Counted from the first letter of the stretch, positions 27,310 to 37,192 are shown. The stretch: DNA of 64,000 nucleotides from Nostoc sp. NIES-3756 (GCF_001548375.1 NZ_AP017295.1:1708501-1772500); one strand, 5' to 3'. A program made the numbers and translations. The notes: a model not told the origin generated them from the sequence alone.

Positions 27310-28376
27310 CGTTGTCCACTCATAAAGAAACACCAGGTCAAGTCTAAAATATAACTATCCAAATTTTATCTATCCTTAAAATTAGGCTACTTATCACAAT
27401 TCTCATCTATTGAGAATATTTATTATTTGAATTAATGCTTTCAATGGGAAAAAACATCTGTTTATTAAATCTGATATAGCTATAAAGCTTACTCATGCTG
27501 AATTTCGACAGTTTACAAATCTAGTGAATAGCATGAATAATAATAAAAACTTGCATTTATAAATATTTTGAGTTAGATTGGTAATAAACTTACAAAAACT
27601 CTCTTGACTGTTGAAAGTTGAGAAAGAAAACACAAAAATAATTGCCCAACCTGTATAAAAATTACAAGTTGGAACAGACTAACTCAACTTAAATAAAAAT
27701 TTGTTCAGTAATCTGTTAATGGCCTTTCAAGTTTCTACAGATAGGAAGACTCAGGAAGACTATTGATAGAATCTCACGTAGCTTAAATATATTTTTTAAT
27801 AGCTTATTGAGAATTTTTATCAATTTTTGTCAATATTTATTTTCTTTATGCTTTCAATTGAGTTTGTTTAAAGCACAGTGGAAGAATAATTGCGCTATAT
27901 ACCCAATATGGTGAAAGTAAAAATACCATATTTTTACTGAAGGCTAAATTAAGTCAACTATCTTGAGAATTATTACAAAACCAAACATTAACTATCTATT
28001 AAGTAATTTCCCTCAAAAATATTTATCTCCGAAGGATTATAACATCATATCACTAGTAAGAAATACTGTAATTATGATTGTCAGGTCTGAGACTTTAACC
28101 AAATATTTAACTTACTGCTACTGCTTTCACGCCTATGACAAGTTCAACATTCAGCATTATTAACCGGAACGAGCAAAAAATTGTTGATATCTTAAATAGA
28201 ATTATTCTTAATAGGGAGGACGTTGATAAAAAATAGTGCTATAAAGTTGCTACCTGGGGTTAACTAGGCAAATCAAATAGTTCTTTTTAACTTAGTTCAC
28301 TGGGAAATTTGTTGCCCGGAATACAATTGTGTTTTGTATCACTTCGTTAATAAAAAAACTTAATTAATATAAATCC
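27310..28376. other. 1067-bp AT-rich intergenic region, no convincing gene
   Basis: The region is very AT-rich with dense stops. One 66-codon frame (27963-28163) has an atypical start and no ribosome site, and I do not accept it. No hairpin terminator or repeat family of this genome stands out. Promoters for the flanking divergent genes must lie here. Confidence 0.5.
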
Positions 28377-29375
28377 ATGAGTAATTTCTTTTGTACAGAC
28401 AATACACGACAAATAGGAGAAGATATTATTGGTAGTGCAACAGATTACCAAACTTATATTCTTGTTGAGTGTCCCCAACCTTGGTTAGCAAATGCTTTTA
28501 GTTCTCGATGGGTTCCCAATAATTTACAAGTTTTGGTAGAAGAAGTAGCTAAAGCTAAATTACCAGTGAGATTTCTTCTAATTGCTAATGACTTTACCCA
28601 TAAAGCAGACTACACAACGCTTTTGATTTATCAAAAACAAGAGGGTTTAAGTCGTGGATATATTAAGCATGAATTTAAACTATCTCAGATAGAACAGGTA
28701 GCTGATATTGCTAAAAAATGGTTACAGGGTGAAAAGCCCAATTCTGAGATAGCCACAAATATAACTAGAGATATATTAGTTTGTACTCATGGCAGCTATG
28801 ATAAATGCTGTGCTAGATACGGTAATTCTTTTTATTTCCATGCTAATAACAATATTTCTCAATTAGAATTGAAAAATATTAGAATCTGGCAATCGACGCA
28901 CATTGGTGGACACAGATTTGCCCCCACTGCTATAGATTTACCAGAGGGTAGATACTATGGGCTTTTGGATCAAGATACTTTCCAGTCTATTTTGACACGT
29001 ACTGGAGATATTCAAAACTTGAAAAAAGTTTACAGAGGTTGGGGAATTTTGCCCCCAGCTATACAGGTTTTGGAAAGAGATTTAATGTTAAGTCACGGCT
29101 GGAACTGGTTTAATTATAAAGTTGCAGGCAAGATTCTAGAGCAAAGCTTAGACAACAATACTATGTTGGGTCAACTCACTTTTGAGCAAGGTTCTAGTCA
29201 GTATACGTATCAAGCAGAATTGATTAAAGACCATACAAAAAGTATCGAAGTGAAGAGTTCTTGCAACGCCAATCAAACTTCTAAAGTTGTCAAATATGCT
29301 GTTGCTAACCTTTGGTTGCTGACTGATAATTTATTGAATTTTAGCCTACATTCGGCAAGTGTATCAGGGAAGTGA
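28377..29375 (+). CDS. Sucrase/ferredoxin-like family protein (Suc_Fer-like)
   Basis: This 332-residue protein has a thioredoxin-like ferredoxin domain whose motifs are CTHGSYDKCCARYG (about 140-153) and STHIGGHRFAPTAI (about 172-185). These supply the Cys and His residues expected to bind a 2Fe-2S cluster. N-terminal FFCTDNTRQIGEDIIGSA and C-terminal GWNWFNYKV are family-typical. It is soluble, with no signal peptide. The biochemical role of the family is not settled, despite the name. It is monocistronic, with a long AT-rich upstream region and tandem repeats downstream. Confidence 0.85.
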   Translation: MSNFFCTDNTRQIGEDIIGSATDYQTYILVECPQPWLANAFSSRWVPNNLQVLVEEVAKAKLPVRFLLIANDFTHKADYTTLLIYQKQEGLSRGYIKHEFKLSQIEQVADIAKKWLQGEKPNSEIATNITRDILVCTHGSYDKCCARYGNSFYFHANNNISQLELKNIRIWQSTHIGGHRFAPTAIDLPEGRYYGLLDQDTFQSILTRTGDIQNLKKVYRGWGILPPAIQVLERDLMLSHGWNWFNYKVAGKILEQSLDNNTMLGQLTFEQGSSQYTYQAELIKDHTKSIEVKSSCNANQTSKVVKYAVANLWLLTDNLLNFSLHSASVSGK

Positions 29376-29394
29376 ATAAAAATAAGAGTAGTAG

Positions 29395-29490
29395 TGCTGA
29401 GTTATGAGTGCTGAGTGCTGAGTTATGAGTAGGAATTTCTCCCTCATCTCCCTCATCTCCCTCATCTCCCCCCACCTTCTGCCATCTGCC
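29395..29490. repeat. Mixed tandem repeats (GAGTGCTGAGT and CTCCCTCAT units)
   Basis: GAGTTATGAGTGCTGAGT-type units are followed by CTCCCTCATCTCCCTCAT minisatellite. The same two types occur elsewhere in the window, for example 60378-60470 and 45340-45420. Confidence 0.8.
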
Positions 29491-29603
29491 TGCTGCTAAG
29501 ATATTATGCCAACTGTTCTTCAATTAGATACGATTGATGCTAGATAATGGGAAAGCTTTGACATAAACTAGCCAATCTAGCCCGGAAGAACAGATAAATA
29601 ACT

Positions 29604-31391
29604 ATGCGAACTCACTATTGCGGCGAACTCCGACAAAAGAATATTGGAGAAACTGTTACCTTATATGGCTGGGTAGACCGTCGCCGCGATCATGGGGGCG
29701 TGATATTCTTGGATTTACGCGATCGCTCTGGGATTGTCCAAATTGTCAGCGATCCGCAACGCACCCCAGATTCCTACGAACTAGCAAACTCTCTGCGTAA
29801 TGAATACGTTGTGGAGATTACAGGTAGGGTAACACAACGTCCTGATGAATCACTCAATACTCGCATTCCTACAGGCGAGGTGGAAATCTACGCTGATAAA
29901 ATCACGCTGCTAAATGGCGTGCGTAAACAGTTACCTTTCCAAGTTTCCACCGCCGATAGCGAGTCAGTGCGGGAAGATTTGCGCTTGAAGTATCGTTACT
30001 TAGACTTGCGGCGCGATCGCATGGCACGTAACATACAACTACGTCATCAAGTTGTGAAAGCGATGCGGCGCTACCTAGAAGACGTAGAAGGTTTCATCGA
30101 AATTGAAACCCCAGTCCTCACCCGTTCTACCCCAGAAGGCGCAAGAGATTATGTCCTTCCCAGCCGCGTTAACCCTGGCGAGTGGTTTGCTTTACCTCAA
30201 TCACCACAGCTATTTAAGCAGATTCTCATGGTAGCGGGGATGGATAGATATTATCAAATCGCCCGATGCTTCCGCGATGAGGACTTACGCGCCGACAGAC
30301 AGCCAGAATTTACGCAGTTGGACATGGAAATGAGTTTCATGTCCCAAGAAGAAATTATCCAACTCAATGAAAAGTTAGTTAGTTATATCTTCAAAACCGT
30401 CAAAGGTATTGAGTTACCCCTTCCCTTTCCCCGGCTTACCTACGCCGAAGCAATGGAACGCTACGGTAGCGATAAACCCGATACCCGCTATGATTTACAA
30501 CTAGTTGACGTTTCTGATGTGCTGAAGGATTCTGGTTTTAAGGTATTCCGGGATGCTGTCGCCAATGGTGGTATCGTCAAAATTCTCCCCATTCCCAACG
30601 GTAACGAGCAAATTTCTAATGTGCGTATCAAACCGGGTGGAGATTTATTTAAGGAAGCCTCTGAAGCTGGTGCAAAAGGTTTAGCTTATATCCGTGTGCG
30701 TGAAGATGGGGAAATTGACACCATAGGCGCAATTAAAGATAACCTCAGCGAAGAACAGAAACAGGAAATCTTGCGGCGCACAGGTGCAAAAGCTGGACAT
30801 TTGCTATTGTTTGGTGCTGGTGATGCGACAACGGTAAATAAAACCTTGGATAGATTGCGGCAGGCGATCGCCAAAGAATTTGGTTTAATTGATCCAGAGA
30901 AAATTAACTTACTGTGGGTTGTAGATTTCCCCATGTTTGAGTGGAATGCAGATGAAAAACGTCTAGAAGCACTCCATCACCCATTTACCGCACCCCACCC
31001 CGATGATTTACACGACTTAAAAACAGCTCGCGCTCAAGCTTATGATTTAGTATTCAATGGCTTTGAAGTCGGTGGCGGTAGTCGGCGGATATATCAACGC
31101 GATATTCAAGAACAAGTGTTTGAAAACATTGGTTTGTCGCCAGAAGAAGCGCAAAACAAATTTGGCTTCCTCTTAGAAGCTTTTGAATATGGTACACCGC
31201 CACATGGTGGTATCGCTTACGGTTTAGATCGGTTGGTGATGCTATTAGCTGGTGAAGAATCAATTCGTGATGTCATTGCTTTTCCGAAGACACAACAAGC
31301 ACGCTGTTTGTTAACAGATGCACCTTCTAGTGTAGATGTCAAGCAAATGAAGGAATTACACGTTGCATCTACTTACAAACCAAAGTCTTAG
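29604..31391 (+). CDS. aspS: Aspartyl-tRNA synthetase
   Basis: This 595-residue class II synthetase has the bacterial-type length. An N-terminal OB-fold anticodon-binding domain (1-105, [22 protein letters not shown]) leads to the catalytic core. Motif 2 is [24 protein letters not shown]-type insertion domain (about 290-420) interrupts the core. Motif 3 is [27 protein letters not shown]. It charges tRNA-Asp. Cyanobacteria usually make Asn-tRNA by transamidation, so it may be non-discriminating; that is inference. The start ATG is well placed after the repeat-rich gap. It is monocistronic. Confidence 0.97.
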   Translation: MRTHYCGELRQKNIGETVTLYGWVDRRRDHGGVIFLDLRDRSGIVQIVSDPQRTPDSYELANSLRNEYVVEITGRVTQRPDESLNTRIPTGEVEIYADKITLLNGVRKQLPFQVSTADSESVREDLRLKYRYLDLRRDRMARNIQLRHQVVKAMRRYLEDVEGFIEIETPVLTRSTPEGARDYVLPSRVNPGEWFALPQSPQLFKQILMVAGMDRYYQIARCFRDEDLRADRQPEFTQLDMEMSFMSQEEIIQLNEKLVSYIFKTVKGIELPLPFPRLTYAEAMERYGSDKPDTRYDLQLVDVSDVLKDSGFKVFRDAVANGGIVKILPIPNGNEQISNVRIKPGGDLFKEASEAGAKGLAYIRVREDGEIDTIGAIKDNLSEEQKQEILRRTGAKAGHLLLFGAGDATTVNKTLDRLRQAIAKEFGLIDPEKINLLWVVDFPMFEWNADEKRLEALHHPFTAPHPDDLHDLKTARAQAYDLVFNGFEVGGGSRRIYQRDIQEQVFENIGLSPEEAQNKFGFLLEAFEYGTPPHGGIAYGLDRLVMLLAGEESIRDVIAFPKTQQARCLLTDAPSSVDVKQMKELHVASTYKPKS

Positions 31392-31652
31392 AATTTCCCA
31401 TAATTCTCGTTACTACTGCTTTACAAGAGTATACGCTATATTAGTACATAAGTACTGATAAATTAGCGATCGCCTATAGCAAGGTGAGCTTATCGCTTGA
31501 CCGACACTATAGGCAAGTGTAATCACATCGTTACCAGCTTGTACTCCTCCAAACTGATAAAATGCTTCTGCTGCGAAACTATCAACGTCAAGCAGCAGAA
31601 ATTTTTATTTATGGGTATTTTCACGCACCAAATTTCTACAGATAGCTAGAAT

Positions 31653-31756
31653 AACGTCAGTTCGGGTTAAGGCTATTTTCTTATTCTTTCCACGAAAGAA
31701 TAGGTGTTGTAGCCAACGTGAGCATCAGCTTTTCAGCTTATCCCGAACTCAGGTTA
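31653..31756. repeat. Imperfect inverted-repeat element (AACGTCAGTTCGGG ends)
   Basis: AACGTCAGTTCGGGTTAAG at the left pairs with the inverse of CTTATCCCGAACTCAGGTT at the right, 16 of 19 positions. The total length is about 104 bp. The ends resemble those of the neighbouring 329-bp element (both contain CGT-AGTTCG), so they may be members of one short-palindrome family. Confidence 0.55.
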
Positions 31757-31765
31757 GAATAGGTC

Positions 31766-32094
31766 TAATTAACGTGAGTTCGATGAACCTCTCCCCAACC
31801 CCTCTCCGACGCGGAGAGGGGCTTAAATTTATCTAAAATTCAATAAAACTAGCAATTTTAAGCCTCTCTCCTTGTAGGGGCTACGGTGTACACACATCTC
31901 TATGCTAGGTGCAGAATATGGTTTGATCCCCCCTTAAAAAGGGGGACTTTAAGAAAATTCCCCCCTTTTTAAGGGGGGTTAGGGGGGATCGAAACGCTGT
32001 GAGGCAACTTGATCAGACTTGTGTGTACACCGTAGCCTTGTAGGGGAGAGGTTTGGAGAGGGGTCTTTTCTAAACGTCGAACTCACGTTAATTA
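31766..32094. mobile_element. Element with perfect 18-bp inverted ends, hosting a MITE
   Basis: TAATTAACGTGAGTTCGA (31766-31783) is exactly inverted at 32077-32094. The interior has CTCTCCCC-type palindromes interrupted by the 155-bp MITE; without that insertion and one target copy it would be about 163 bp. A related end, TCGAACTCACATTAA, is found at 62909-62923. It has no coding capacity. Confidence 0.65.
31881..32035. mobile_element. 155-bp MITE of the CTACGG family with 11-bp target duplication
   Basis: It begins CTACGGTGTACACACATC and ends ACTTGTGTGTACACCGTAG. It is flanked by perfect repeats CCTTGTAGGGG (31870-31880 and 32036-32046). The interior carries GATCCCCCC/GGGGGGATC palindromes. 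It is similar to, but slightly shorter than, the 166-bp copies at 2580 and 12101, and it is not interrupted. Confidence 0.85.
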
Positions 32095-32254
32095 AATCTG
32101 CGGATATCCTGGACAGCAGACCATAAGTCTTGATTTTCAACAATTTTATCTGATAGCCTGAGCTTGTCTACAAAAGCTCATTTGTCGATAAACTTATCGT
32201 AGTTTATAAACCCTATTAAATTTTCCGTTCAGCACGGACAGAGTTAGGAAAATT

Positions 32255-33229
32255 ATGGTAGTAACACAAAGACGTAAACTTGGACATTCAGGACTAGAAG
32301 TATCACCAATATCTTTTGGTGGTAACGTGTTTGGCTGGACAATTGATGAAAAGACTTCATTTGAAATTTTGGATCACTTTATAGAGGCTGGCGGGAATTT
32401 TATTGACACAGCCGATGTTTATTCCAGGTGGGTTCCCGGAAATCAAGGTGGAGAATCTGAGATAATTTTAGGAAAATGGCTTAAGCTGCGTCAAAATCGT
32501 GACCAAGTAGTGATTGCAACTAAGGTTGGTAGCGATATGGGGGTTAAAGGCAAAGGCCTTTCTCGCCAGCACATTCTTCAAGGTGTTGAAGAATCTTTGC
32601 AAAGGTTACAAACCGATTATATCGACCTATATCAATCCCACATCGACGATGAAACCGTCCCATTGGAAGAAACTCTAGAAACTTATAGCGAATTGATTCG
32701 CCAAGGAAAAGTACGTGCTATTGGTGCTTCCAACTACAACGGATCTCGTTTGCTACAGGCGTTAGAAATCAGCCACCAATATGGTTATCCTCGTTACGAA
32801 AGCCTCCAACCCCGTTATAACTTGTATGACAGGGATGATTATGAGCAGAATTTACAACAAATCTGCCAAGAACAAGGAATAGGCGTAATTAATTATTCTT
32901 CTCTGGCGAGTGGCTTTCTCTCTGGTAAATATCGCTCTGAAAAAGATTTATCTATTAGTCTGCGTGGTAATTCTGTCAAAAGATATTTAGAGCCTCGTGG
33001 TTTGCGCATTCTTGAAGCACTTGATCAAGTTGCCAAGACTTATAATTCTACACCGACGCAAATTTCTCTAGCGTGGCTCATCGCTAATCCCACTATTACT
33101 GCTCCTATCGTTAGTGCTACTACCATTGAGCAACTCAACGATATTATCAAAGCTGTCAATCTTCAGTTAGATCAAAATGCTATTGACATTCTCAATCAAG
33201 CAAGTTCCTCCAACGCTTTAGTTTCATAA
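32255..33229 (+). CDS. Aldo/keto reductase
   Basis: This 324-residue NADPH-dependent oxidoreductase has a TIM-barrel fold. The catalytic tetrad is visible: Asp51 and Tyr56 in FIDTADVYS, Lys90 in VVIATKVGS, and His in DLYQSHIDD. LGASNYNGSRL and the C-terminal SLAWLIANPTITAPIVSATTIEQL form the cofactor region. It resembles the YajO/Tas-like group of bacterial aldo/keto reductases. The substrate is unknown, with carbonyl detoxification a common role. It is monocistronic, with a hairpin just after the stop. Confidence 0.93.
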   Translation: MVVTQRRKLGHSGLEVSPISFGGNVFGWTIDEKTSFEILDHFIEAGGNFIDTADVYSRWVPGNQGGESEIILGKWLKLRQNRDQVVIATKVGSDMGVKGKGLSRQHILQGVEESLQRLQTDYIDLYQSHIDDETVPLEETLETYSELIRQGKVRAIGASNYNGSRLLQALEISHQYGYPRYESLQPRYNLYDRDDYEQNLQQICQEQGIGVINYSSLASGFLSGKYRSEKDLSISLRGNSVKRYLEPRGLRILEALDQVAKTYNSTPTQISLAWLIANPTITAPIVSATTIEQLNDIIKAVNLQLDQNAIDILNQASSSNALVS

Positions 33230-33238
33230 ACACATAAT

Positions 33239-33272
33239 AAGAGCCGAAGCAGCAAAAAATCGGCTCTTGTTA
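33239..33272 (+). terminator. Hairpin after the aldo/keto reductase gene
   Basis: AAGAGCCGA pairs perfectly with TCGGCTCTT around a 12-nt A-rich loop. The U-tract is weak (GTT), so termination may be partial. Confidence 0.55.
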
Positions 33273-33369
33273 AACCTGTACTAATCATTGATGCTAGAGT
33301 TGTTAGTTTTGGCGCTACCTGAGATTAACTGGAATATAACCATTGACTCTTAAAAGAAGGATAGAGCAG

Positions 33370-34062
33370 TTACTTCTTTTTAGAATGAGAATTACGTTGT
33401 GCTTGGCTATCACTTCTTAATTGTTGCCGTCCATTTGTAATAATTCTTAACATATCTTTGAGGTCTTGTTCTATCCCCTCCAGAACGTGATCAGCATATT
33501 GATCAGCACCACCTTCAATTTCTTGAGCTTGAGCGATCGCAGTTTGGCGCATTTCTTCTAACTCTTGCTGACAAGCACGGCGTTTGCGGTCAATTTCTGT
33601 GAGTGTTTCCTGCATCATTTCCTCACACTCTTGCTGCACCTGTCGGCGTAATTGGTCAGCTTCTTGCTTTGCCTGCCTGACAATATCACTTTCTGCGAGA
33701 ATTTGCGCTCTTTTAGCTTGCGCCGCATCTACTAGCTGCTGACCGTATTCTTCAGCTTCCAGCAAAATTTCTTGCTTTTGTTGCAAGACAACAGCCGCTT
33801 CCTGAAAAACATTTGGTAAAGCAACTCTAATAAAATCTAGCTGTTCTAATAACTTTTCTTCATCTATAAGTGTCCGTCCCGTTAAAGGAACACGGAAGCT
33901 CGATAAAATGATTTCTTCTAAGCGGTCAAGTTCCTGCTGAATATCTACACTTCCTGGTCTTGGAGGCTCTCCTGGGGGGCTTGGGTTGCCATACTCTGGA
34001 GAGGGAGCGTAGCCGTTTCCGTTGTGATTAGATTCGCCGTTGGATAGTGGTGACTGTAACAT
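33370..34062 (-). CDS. DivIVA/Cdv3-like coiled-coil protein
   Basis: In this 230-residue protein a Pro/Gly/Asn-rich disordered N-terminus (1-38) precedes a helical segment ([39 protein letters not shown]). A long coiled coil follows (about 85-205), with Gln/Glu-rich heptads. The arrangement resembles the cyanobacterial DivIVA-like cell-division protein Cdv3. The N-terminal 39 codons overlap the end of coaD in another frame. No alternative start after the overlap is visible, so the overlap looks genuine. It probably has a role in septum or envelope organisation. It could otherwise be a general coiled-coil scaffold. Confidence 0.75.
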   Translation of the reverse strand: MLQSPLSNGESNHNGNGYAPSPEYGNPSPPGEPPRPGSVDIQQELDRLEEIILSSFRVPLTGRTLIDEEKLLEQLDFIRVALPNVFQEAAVVLQQKQEILLEAEEYGQQLVDAAQAKRAQILAESDIVRQAKQEADQLRRQVQQECEEMMQETLTEIDRKRRACQQELEEMRQTAIAQAQEIEGGADQYADHVLEGIEQDLKDMLRIITNGRQQLRSDSQAQRNSHSKKK

Positions 34063-34523
34063 TTGTGTATATCTAAAGCTACGTGTGGAGGGACAAGATG
34101 ATCAACTGAACCACCAAATCTTGCGATCTCTTTTACCACACTACTACTTAAAAAACTATACTCATTTGATGTTGCTAAAAAAACTGTCTCAATTTGAGTA
34201 GAAAGTGTTTTATTGGTATGAGCCATTTGTAACTCAACCTCAAAATCAGAAATCGCCCGTAAACCCCGTAATAAGACCTGTGCTTGTCGCTGTTGAGCAT
34301 AATTGACAGTTAGCCCATCAAAACCATCTGCTTCCACATTAGGTAAATGCTTAGTCGCAATGCGGATCTGTTCTAAACGTTCCTGTACGCTAAATAATGG
34401 TACTTTATTAGGATTTCGTAATACAGCAACAATCACTCGTTCAAACAAACGACTACCACGCTGAATAATATCGAGGTGTCCTAGTGTTATGGGGTCAAAG
34501 CTACCAGGATAAATGGCAATCAC
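33945..34523 (-). CDS. coaD: Pantetheine-phosphate adenylyltransferase
   Basis: The protein has 192 residues. The nucleotidyltransferase motif [16 protein letters not shown] (HxGH-type) and the C-terminal [15 protein letters not shown] with the ISSS-like segment are diagnostic. It converts 4'-phosphopantetheine and ATP to dephospho-CoA, the fourth step of CoA synthesis. The catalytic part ends near residue 158. An extra tail of about 34 residues ([18 protein letters not shown] onward) has no similarity to the family and corresponds exactly to the region overlapping the next gene by 118 bp. The tail is probably a by-product of that overlap. Confidence 0.95.
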   Translation of the reverse strand: MIAIYPGSFDPITLGHLDIIQRGSRLFERVIVAVLRNPNKVPLFSVQERLEQIRIATKHLPNVEADGFDGLTVNYAQQRQAQVLLRGLRAISDFEVELQMAHTNKTLSTQIETVFLATSNEYSFLSSSVVKEIARFGGSVDHLVPPHVALDIHKCYSHHYPTANLITTETATLPLQSMATQAPQESLQDQEV

Positions 34524-34564
34524 AATTTTAAATGTATCAAAGTTATTGAGGTGATTATATCTGG

Positions 34565-34680
34565 GAATGGAGAGTGGAGAGTAAGGGGAGATGAGGGAGA
34601 TGAGGGAGTGGGGGGAGACAAGGGATATTAGTGAATTACTAATGACTATGGACTAATGACTAATGACTAATGACAATTTA
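34565..34680. repeat. GAGATGAGG minisatellite and TAATGAC heptamer repeats
   Basis: GGGGAGATGAGGGAGATGAGGGAG is followed by several ACTAATG 7-mers up to the lgt leader. It occupies the divergent gap between coaD and lgt, so any promoter here is embedded in repeats. Confidence 0.8.
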
Positions 34681-34691
34681 GGTAATTTTAT

Positions 34692-35558
34692 ATGACACTA
34701 GATATTTTTACTTTGCCTATGGCATTTCTGTTTACTTCTCCAGGCCCGGTTCTGGTAGAAATAGGGCCGATTACTATTCGTTGGTATGGCTTGTTGATTG
34801 CTTCGGCTGTGCTAATTGGTGTTAGTCTTTCCCAATACTTAGCAAAGCGCCGCAACGTTAATCCAGATTTACTTAGTGATTTGTCGATTTGGCTGGTAAT
34901 TGGGGCGATACCCGCAGCACGACTTTATTATGTCTTGTTTCAGTGGTCAGAGTATGCCCAGCATCCAGATAGGATTATTGCGATTTGGCAAGGGGGAATT
35001 GCGATTCACGGCGCTATTATTGGCGGAACTTTAGCAGCCTTAATCTTTGCGAAGCTCAAGCGAGTGTCTTTTTGGCAATTAGCGGATTTAGTAGCCCCTT
35101 CACTGATTTTAGGGCAGGCGATCGGGCGTTGGGGCAATTTCTTTAACTCAGAAGCTTTTGGACGTCCTACAAATTTACCCTGGAAGCTATACATTCCCAT
35201 AGAACGCCGTCCGCCAGAGTTCGCAAATTTTGAATACTTTCATCCCACGTTCCTTTATGAATCTATTTGGGATTTAATGGTATTCACCTTGTTAATTACT
35301 CTATTTTTTCGTAGTTTAGCTGGGAAACCACGCCTGCGAGTAGGTACGTTAATTATGGTTTACCTAGCCACTTATAGTTTAGGACGTTTATGGATTGAAG
35401 GTCTTCGCACCGATAGTTTAATGTTAGGGCCATTGCGAATAGCACAAATTGTCAGCCTCACAGGTATTGCCTTAGGATTAGCCGGATTAGCTTGGCTTTA
35501 TGTTCGCAAACGCCCTCTACCTGATGTCGTTTCTCCCATGAAGGATAGCGGGGAGTAG
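34692..35558 (+). CDS. lgt: Prolipoprotein diacylglyceryl transferase
   Basis: This 288-residue inner-membrane enzyme attaches diacylglycerol to the lipobox Cys of prolipoproteins. About seven transmembrane segments are visible. The Lgt signature [13 protein letters not shown] lies near 150-162, and [12 protein letters not shown] carries further conserved residues. AIHGAIIGG contains the essential His region. One likely substrate in this window is the sulfate-binding lipoprotein at 15237. The start ATG at 34692 is reasonable; there is an in-frame Met at residue 10. Confidence 0.96.
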   Translation: MTLDIFTLPMAFLFTSPGPVLVEIGPITIRWYGLLIASAVLIGVSLSQYLAKRRNVNPDLLSDLSIWLVIGAIPAARLYYVLFQWSEYAQHPDRIIAIWQGGIAIHGAIIGGTLAALIFAKLKRVSFWQLADLVAPSLILGQAIGRWGNFFNSEAFGRPTNLPWKLYIPIERRPPEFANFEYFHPTFLYESIWDLMVFTLLITLFFRSLAGKPRLRVGTLIMVYLATYSLGRLWIEGLRTDSLMLGPLRIAQIVSLTGIALGLAGLAWLYVRKRPLPDVVSPMKDSGE

Positions 35559-35700
35559 GGAGTGGTGGTTCTCTTTCAGAGACGCTAACGCGAACGACTG
35601 CGCTCACCAACCGGGAGATGAGGGGGATGAGGGAGCAGGGAAGAATAACTATGGACTATGGACTAATGACTAATGACTAATGACTAATGACCAAAAATAA
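35559..35700. repeat. Tandem repeat cluster after lgt
   Basis: It contains a GAGACGCTAACGCGAACG palindrome-type repeat, the GCTCACCAACCGGG motif also found inside the dihydroorotase-like gene at 56218, GATGAGGGG minisatellite units, and ACTAATG heptamers (35660-35690). Confidence 0.75.
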
Positions 35701-35706
35701 AAAATG

Positions 35707-35821
35707 CCCCAGAGTAATCTCTAGGGCTTAACCAGGGTGCATCTACCATTACTCTCTACTATGGCTAGGGAGTTAATCCGGAAAGATACGGAACAAAATC
35801 TCAAAAAATTTTTTGAGATTT
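35707..35821 (+). ncRNA. Candidate structured RNA upstream of cobM
   Basis: GCCCCAGAG/CTCTAGGGC (35707-35728) forms a hairpin, and AGAGTAAT pairs alternatively with ATTACTCT. The segment ends in a perfect 26-bp palindrome, AAATCTCAAAAAA plus its inverse (35796-35821), 45 bp before cobM. The alternative pairings suggest a regulatory leader or a small RNA. It lacks the core box of a cobalamin riboswitch as I know it. Confidence 0.35.
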
Positions 35822-35865
35822 GTATTTCTACGTGTAATTACTCAATTTAATATATAAATTTTTGT

Positions 35866-36648
35866 ATGCAAAATTCTTTAAATTCCCTACAATCAGCAGT
35901 GTACATCGTAGGAGCAGGCCCTGGAGACCCAGATTTACTCACGGTTAAAGCCCAAAAACTCCTATCATCGGCAGATGTAATTTTATTCGCAGATTCGCTA
36001 ATACCGGAACAACTTTTGCAGTTTTGCCGAAAAGATGCGGAAATTGTTCAAACTGCGAACAAAACTCTAGAGGAAATTATGCCTTTGATGATTGCAAGGG
36101 TGCGAGCGCAAAAATCTGTAGTCCGTCTTCATTCAGGTGATCCCAGTCTCTACAGCGCCATTCATGAGCAAATGCAACTCTTGGCAGAAGCCAACATTCC
36201 TTTTGAAATCATCCCAGGTATCAGCGCTTTCCAAGCCGCAGCCGCTAAACTTAAAGTCGAACTGACTGTTCCTGGTTTGGTACAAACCATCATCCTGACA
36301 CGCATTAGCGGACGAACAGAAGTACCAGCAAAGGAAGAATTAGCCAACCTTGCAGCACATCAGGCTAGTTTATGCCTATATCTGAGTGCGCGTCATGTGG
36401 AAAATGCTCAAGCAAAATTACTAGAACACTATCCCGCAGATACACCCGTAGCTATTTGCTTTCGCATAGGCTGGCCTGATGAAAAAATTCGAGTGGTTCC
36501 TCTCCAAGAGATGGCAGACTGTACTCAGCAAGAAAATCTGATTCGTACTACATTATACATAATTAGCCCGGCATTATTACCAACCACTGGGCGATCGCGC
36601 TTATATCATCCTGAACATAATCATTTATTTCGCAGTGCTAGGAATTAG
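35866..36648 (+). CDS. cobM: Precorrin-4 C(11)-methyltransferase
   Basis: This 260-residue tetrapyrrole methylase adds a methyl group from SAM at C11 in the cobalamin pathway. The fold begins with VYIVGAGPGDPDLLTVKA, the SAM-binding glycine loop. RLHSGDPSLYSAIHEQ and VIPGISAFQAAAAKL are conserved methylase motifs typical of CobM/CbiF. DTPVAICFRIGWPDEKI fits the C-terminal domain. The gene stands alone from other cob genes here. The short gap to the MIF-like gene (43 bp) allows co-transcription. Confidence 0.93.
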   Translation: MQNSLNSLQSAVYIVGAGPGDPDLLTVKAQKLLSSADVILFADSLIPEQLLQFCRKDAEIVQTANKTLEEIMPLMIARVRAQKSVVRLHSGDPSLYSAIHEQMQLLAEANIPFEIIPGISAFQAAAAKLKVELTVPGLVQTIILTRISGRTEVPAKEELANLAAHQASLCLYLSARHVENAQAKLLEHYPADTPVAICFRIGWPDEKIRVVPLQEMADCTQQENLIRTTLYIISPALLPTTGRSRLYHPEHNHLFRSARN

Positions 36649-36691
36649 ATAATATTAACAGGGTGATGATTGTGAATTTTGAATTGATACT

Positions 36692-37045
36692 ATGCCTTTA
36701 ATTAAAGTACAAACTTCTGTATCTGCGCCTGAAAAAACTCAAGTTGAGGCAATGTTAAAAAGCCTATCAGCTAAGTTAGCTAAACATCTAGGAAAGCCAG
36801 AATCTTATGTCATGACTGCTTTAGAAGCAGAAGTTCCTATGACATTTGCAGGTAATACAGAACCCGTTTGCTATATCGAAATTAAAAGCATTGGGACAAT
36901 GAAGCCCGACCAAACTGAAGCAATGAGTCAAGATTTCTGCCAACAAATTAATCAAACTTTAGGCGTACCAAAAAATAGAATCTACATAGAGTTTGCTGAT
37001 GCTAAAGGTGCAATGTGGGGTTGGAATGGGACAACGTTTGGTTAG
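36692..37045 (+). CDS. MIF/phenylpyruvate tautomerase-like protein
   Basis: This 117-residue tautomerase-superfamily protein starts Met-Pro, so the catalytic Pro2 becomes the N-terminus after Met removal. LGKPESYVMTALE and IYIEFADAKGAMWGWNGTTF match macrophage migration inhibitory factor homologues, including the C-terminal trimer strand. It probably tautomerises phenylpyruvate-type keto acids in vitro; the physiological role in cyanobacteria is unclear. Confidence 0.9.
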   Translation: MPLIKVQTSVSAPEKTQVEAMLKSLSAKLAKHLGKPESYVMTALEAEVPMTFAGNTEPVCYIEIKSIGTMKPDQTEAMSQDFCQQINQTLGVPKNRIYIEFADAKGAMWGWNGTTFG

Positions 37046-37158
37046 TCAACAGTCAACAGTCCATAGTTATTATTTATTCTCCTCTGCTCCTCTGCTTCCC
37101 TATCCTCCGGTTGGTGAATCTCGACTACCACGCAGTCGATCCACCACTCCCCAATCTT

Positions 37159-37192
37159 AATTACGAACTACGAACTACGAATTACGAATTAC
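37159..37192. repeat. ACGAATT/ACGAACT heptamer tandem repeat
   Basis: About five 7-mers (ACTACGA/ATTACGA) lie 34 bp before rlmN. The same heptamer occurs at 57222-57258 (inverse) and 62864-62895. Confidence 0.85.

Larger units (their letters stand above)
31392..32254. other. 863-bp intergenic region occupied by nested palindromic elements
   Basis: No coding sequence is present. The gap holds a 104-bp imperfect inverted repeat (31653-31756), then a 329-bp element with perfect 18-bp inverted ends (31766-32094) that contains the 155-bp CTACGG-type MITE (31881-32035). Upstream of these is one HIP1-like site near 31467. Confidence 0.75.

Noticed and set aside
27963..28163. 66-codon ORF in the AT-rich gap before the Suc_Fer-like gene
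   Set aside because: Non-ATG start, no ribosome site, biased composition typical of random AT-rich sequence, and no recognisable motif.
35796..35821. 26-bp A/T palindrome as intrinsic terminator for lgt
   Set aside because: It lies 240 bp after lgt and has only A/T in the stem centre and no distinct U-tract, so it is described as part of a candidate leader instead.
35707..35865. Cobalamin riboswitch upstream of cobM
   Set aside because: The conserved B12-box type core is not visible in the segment.
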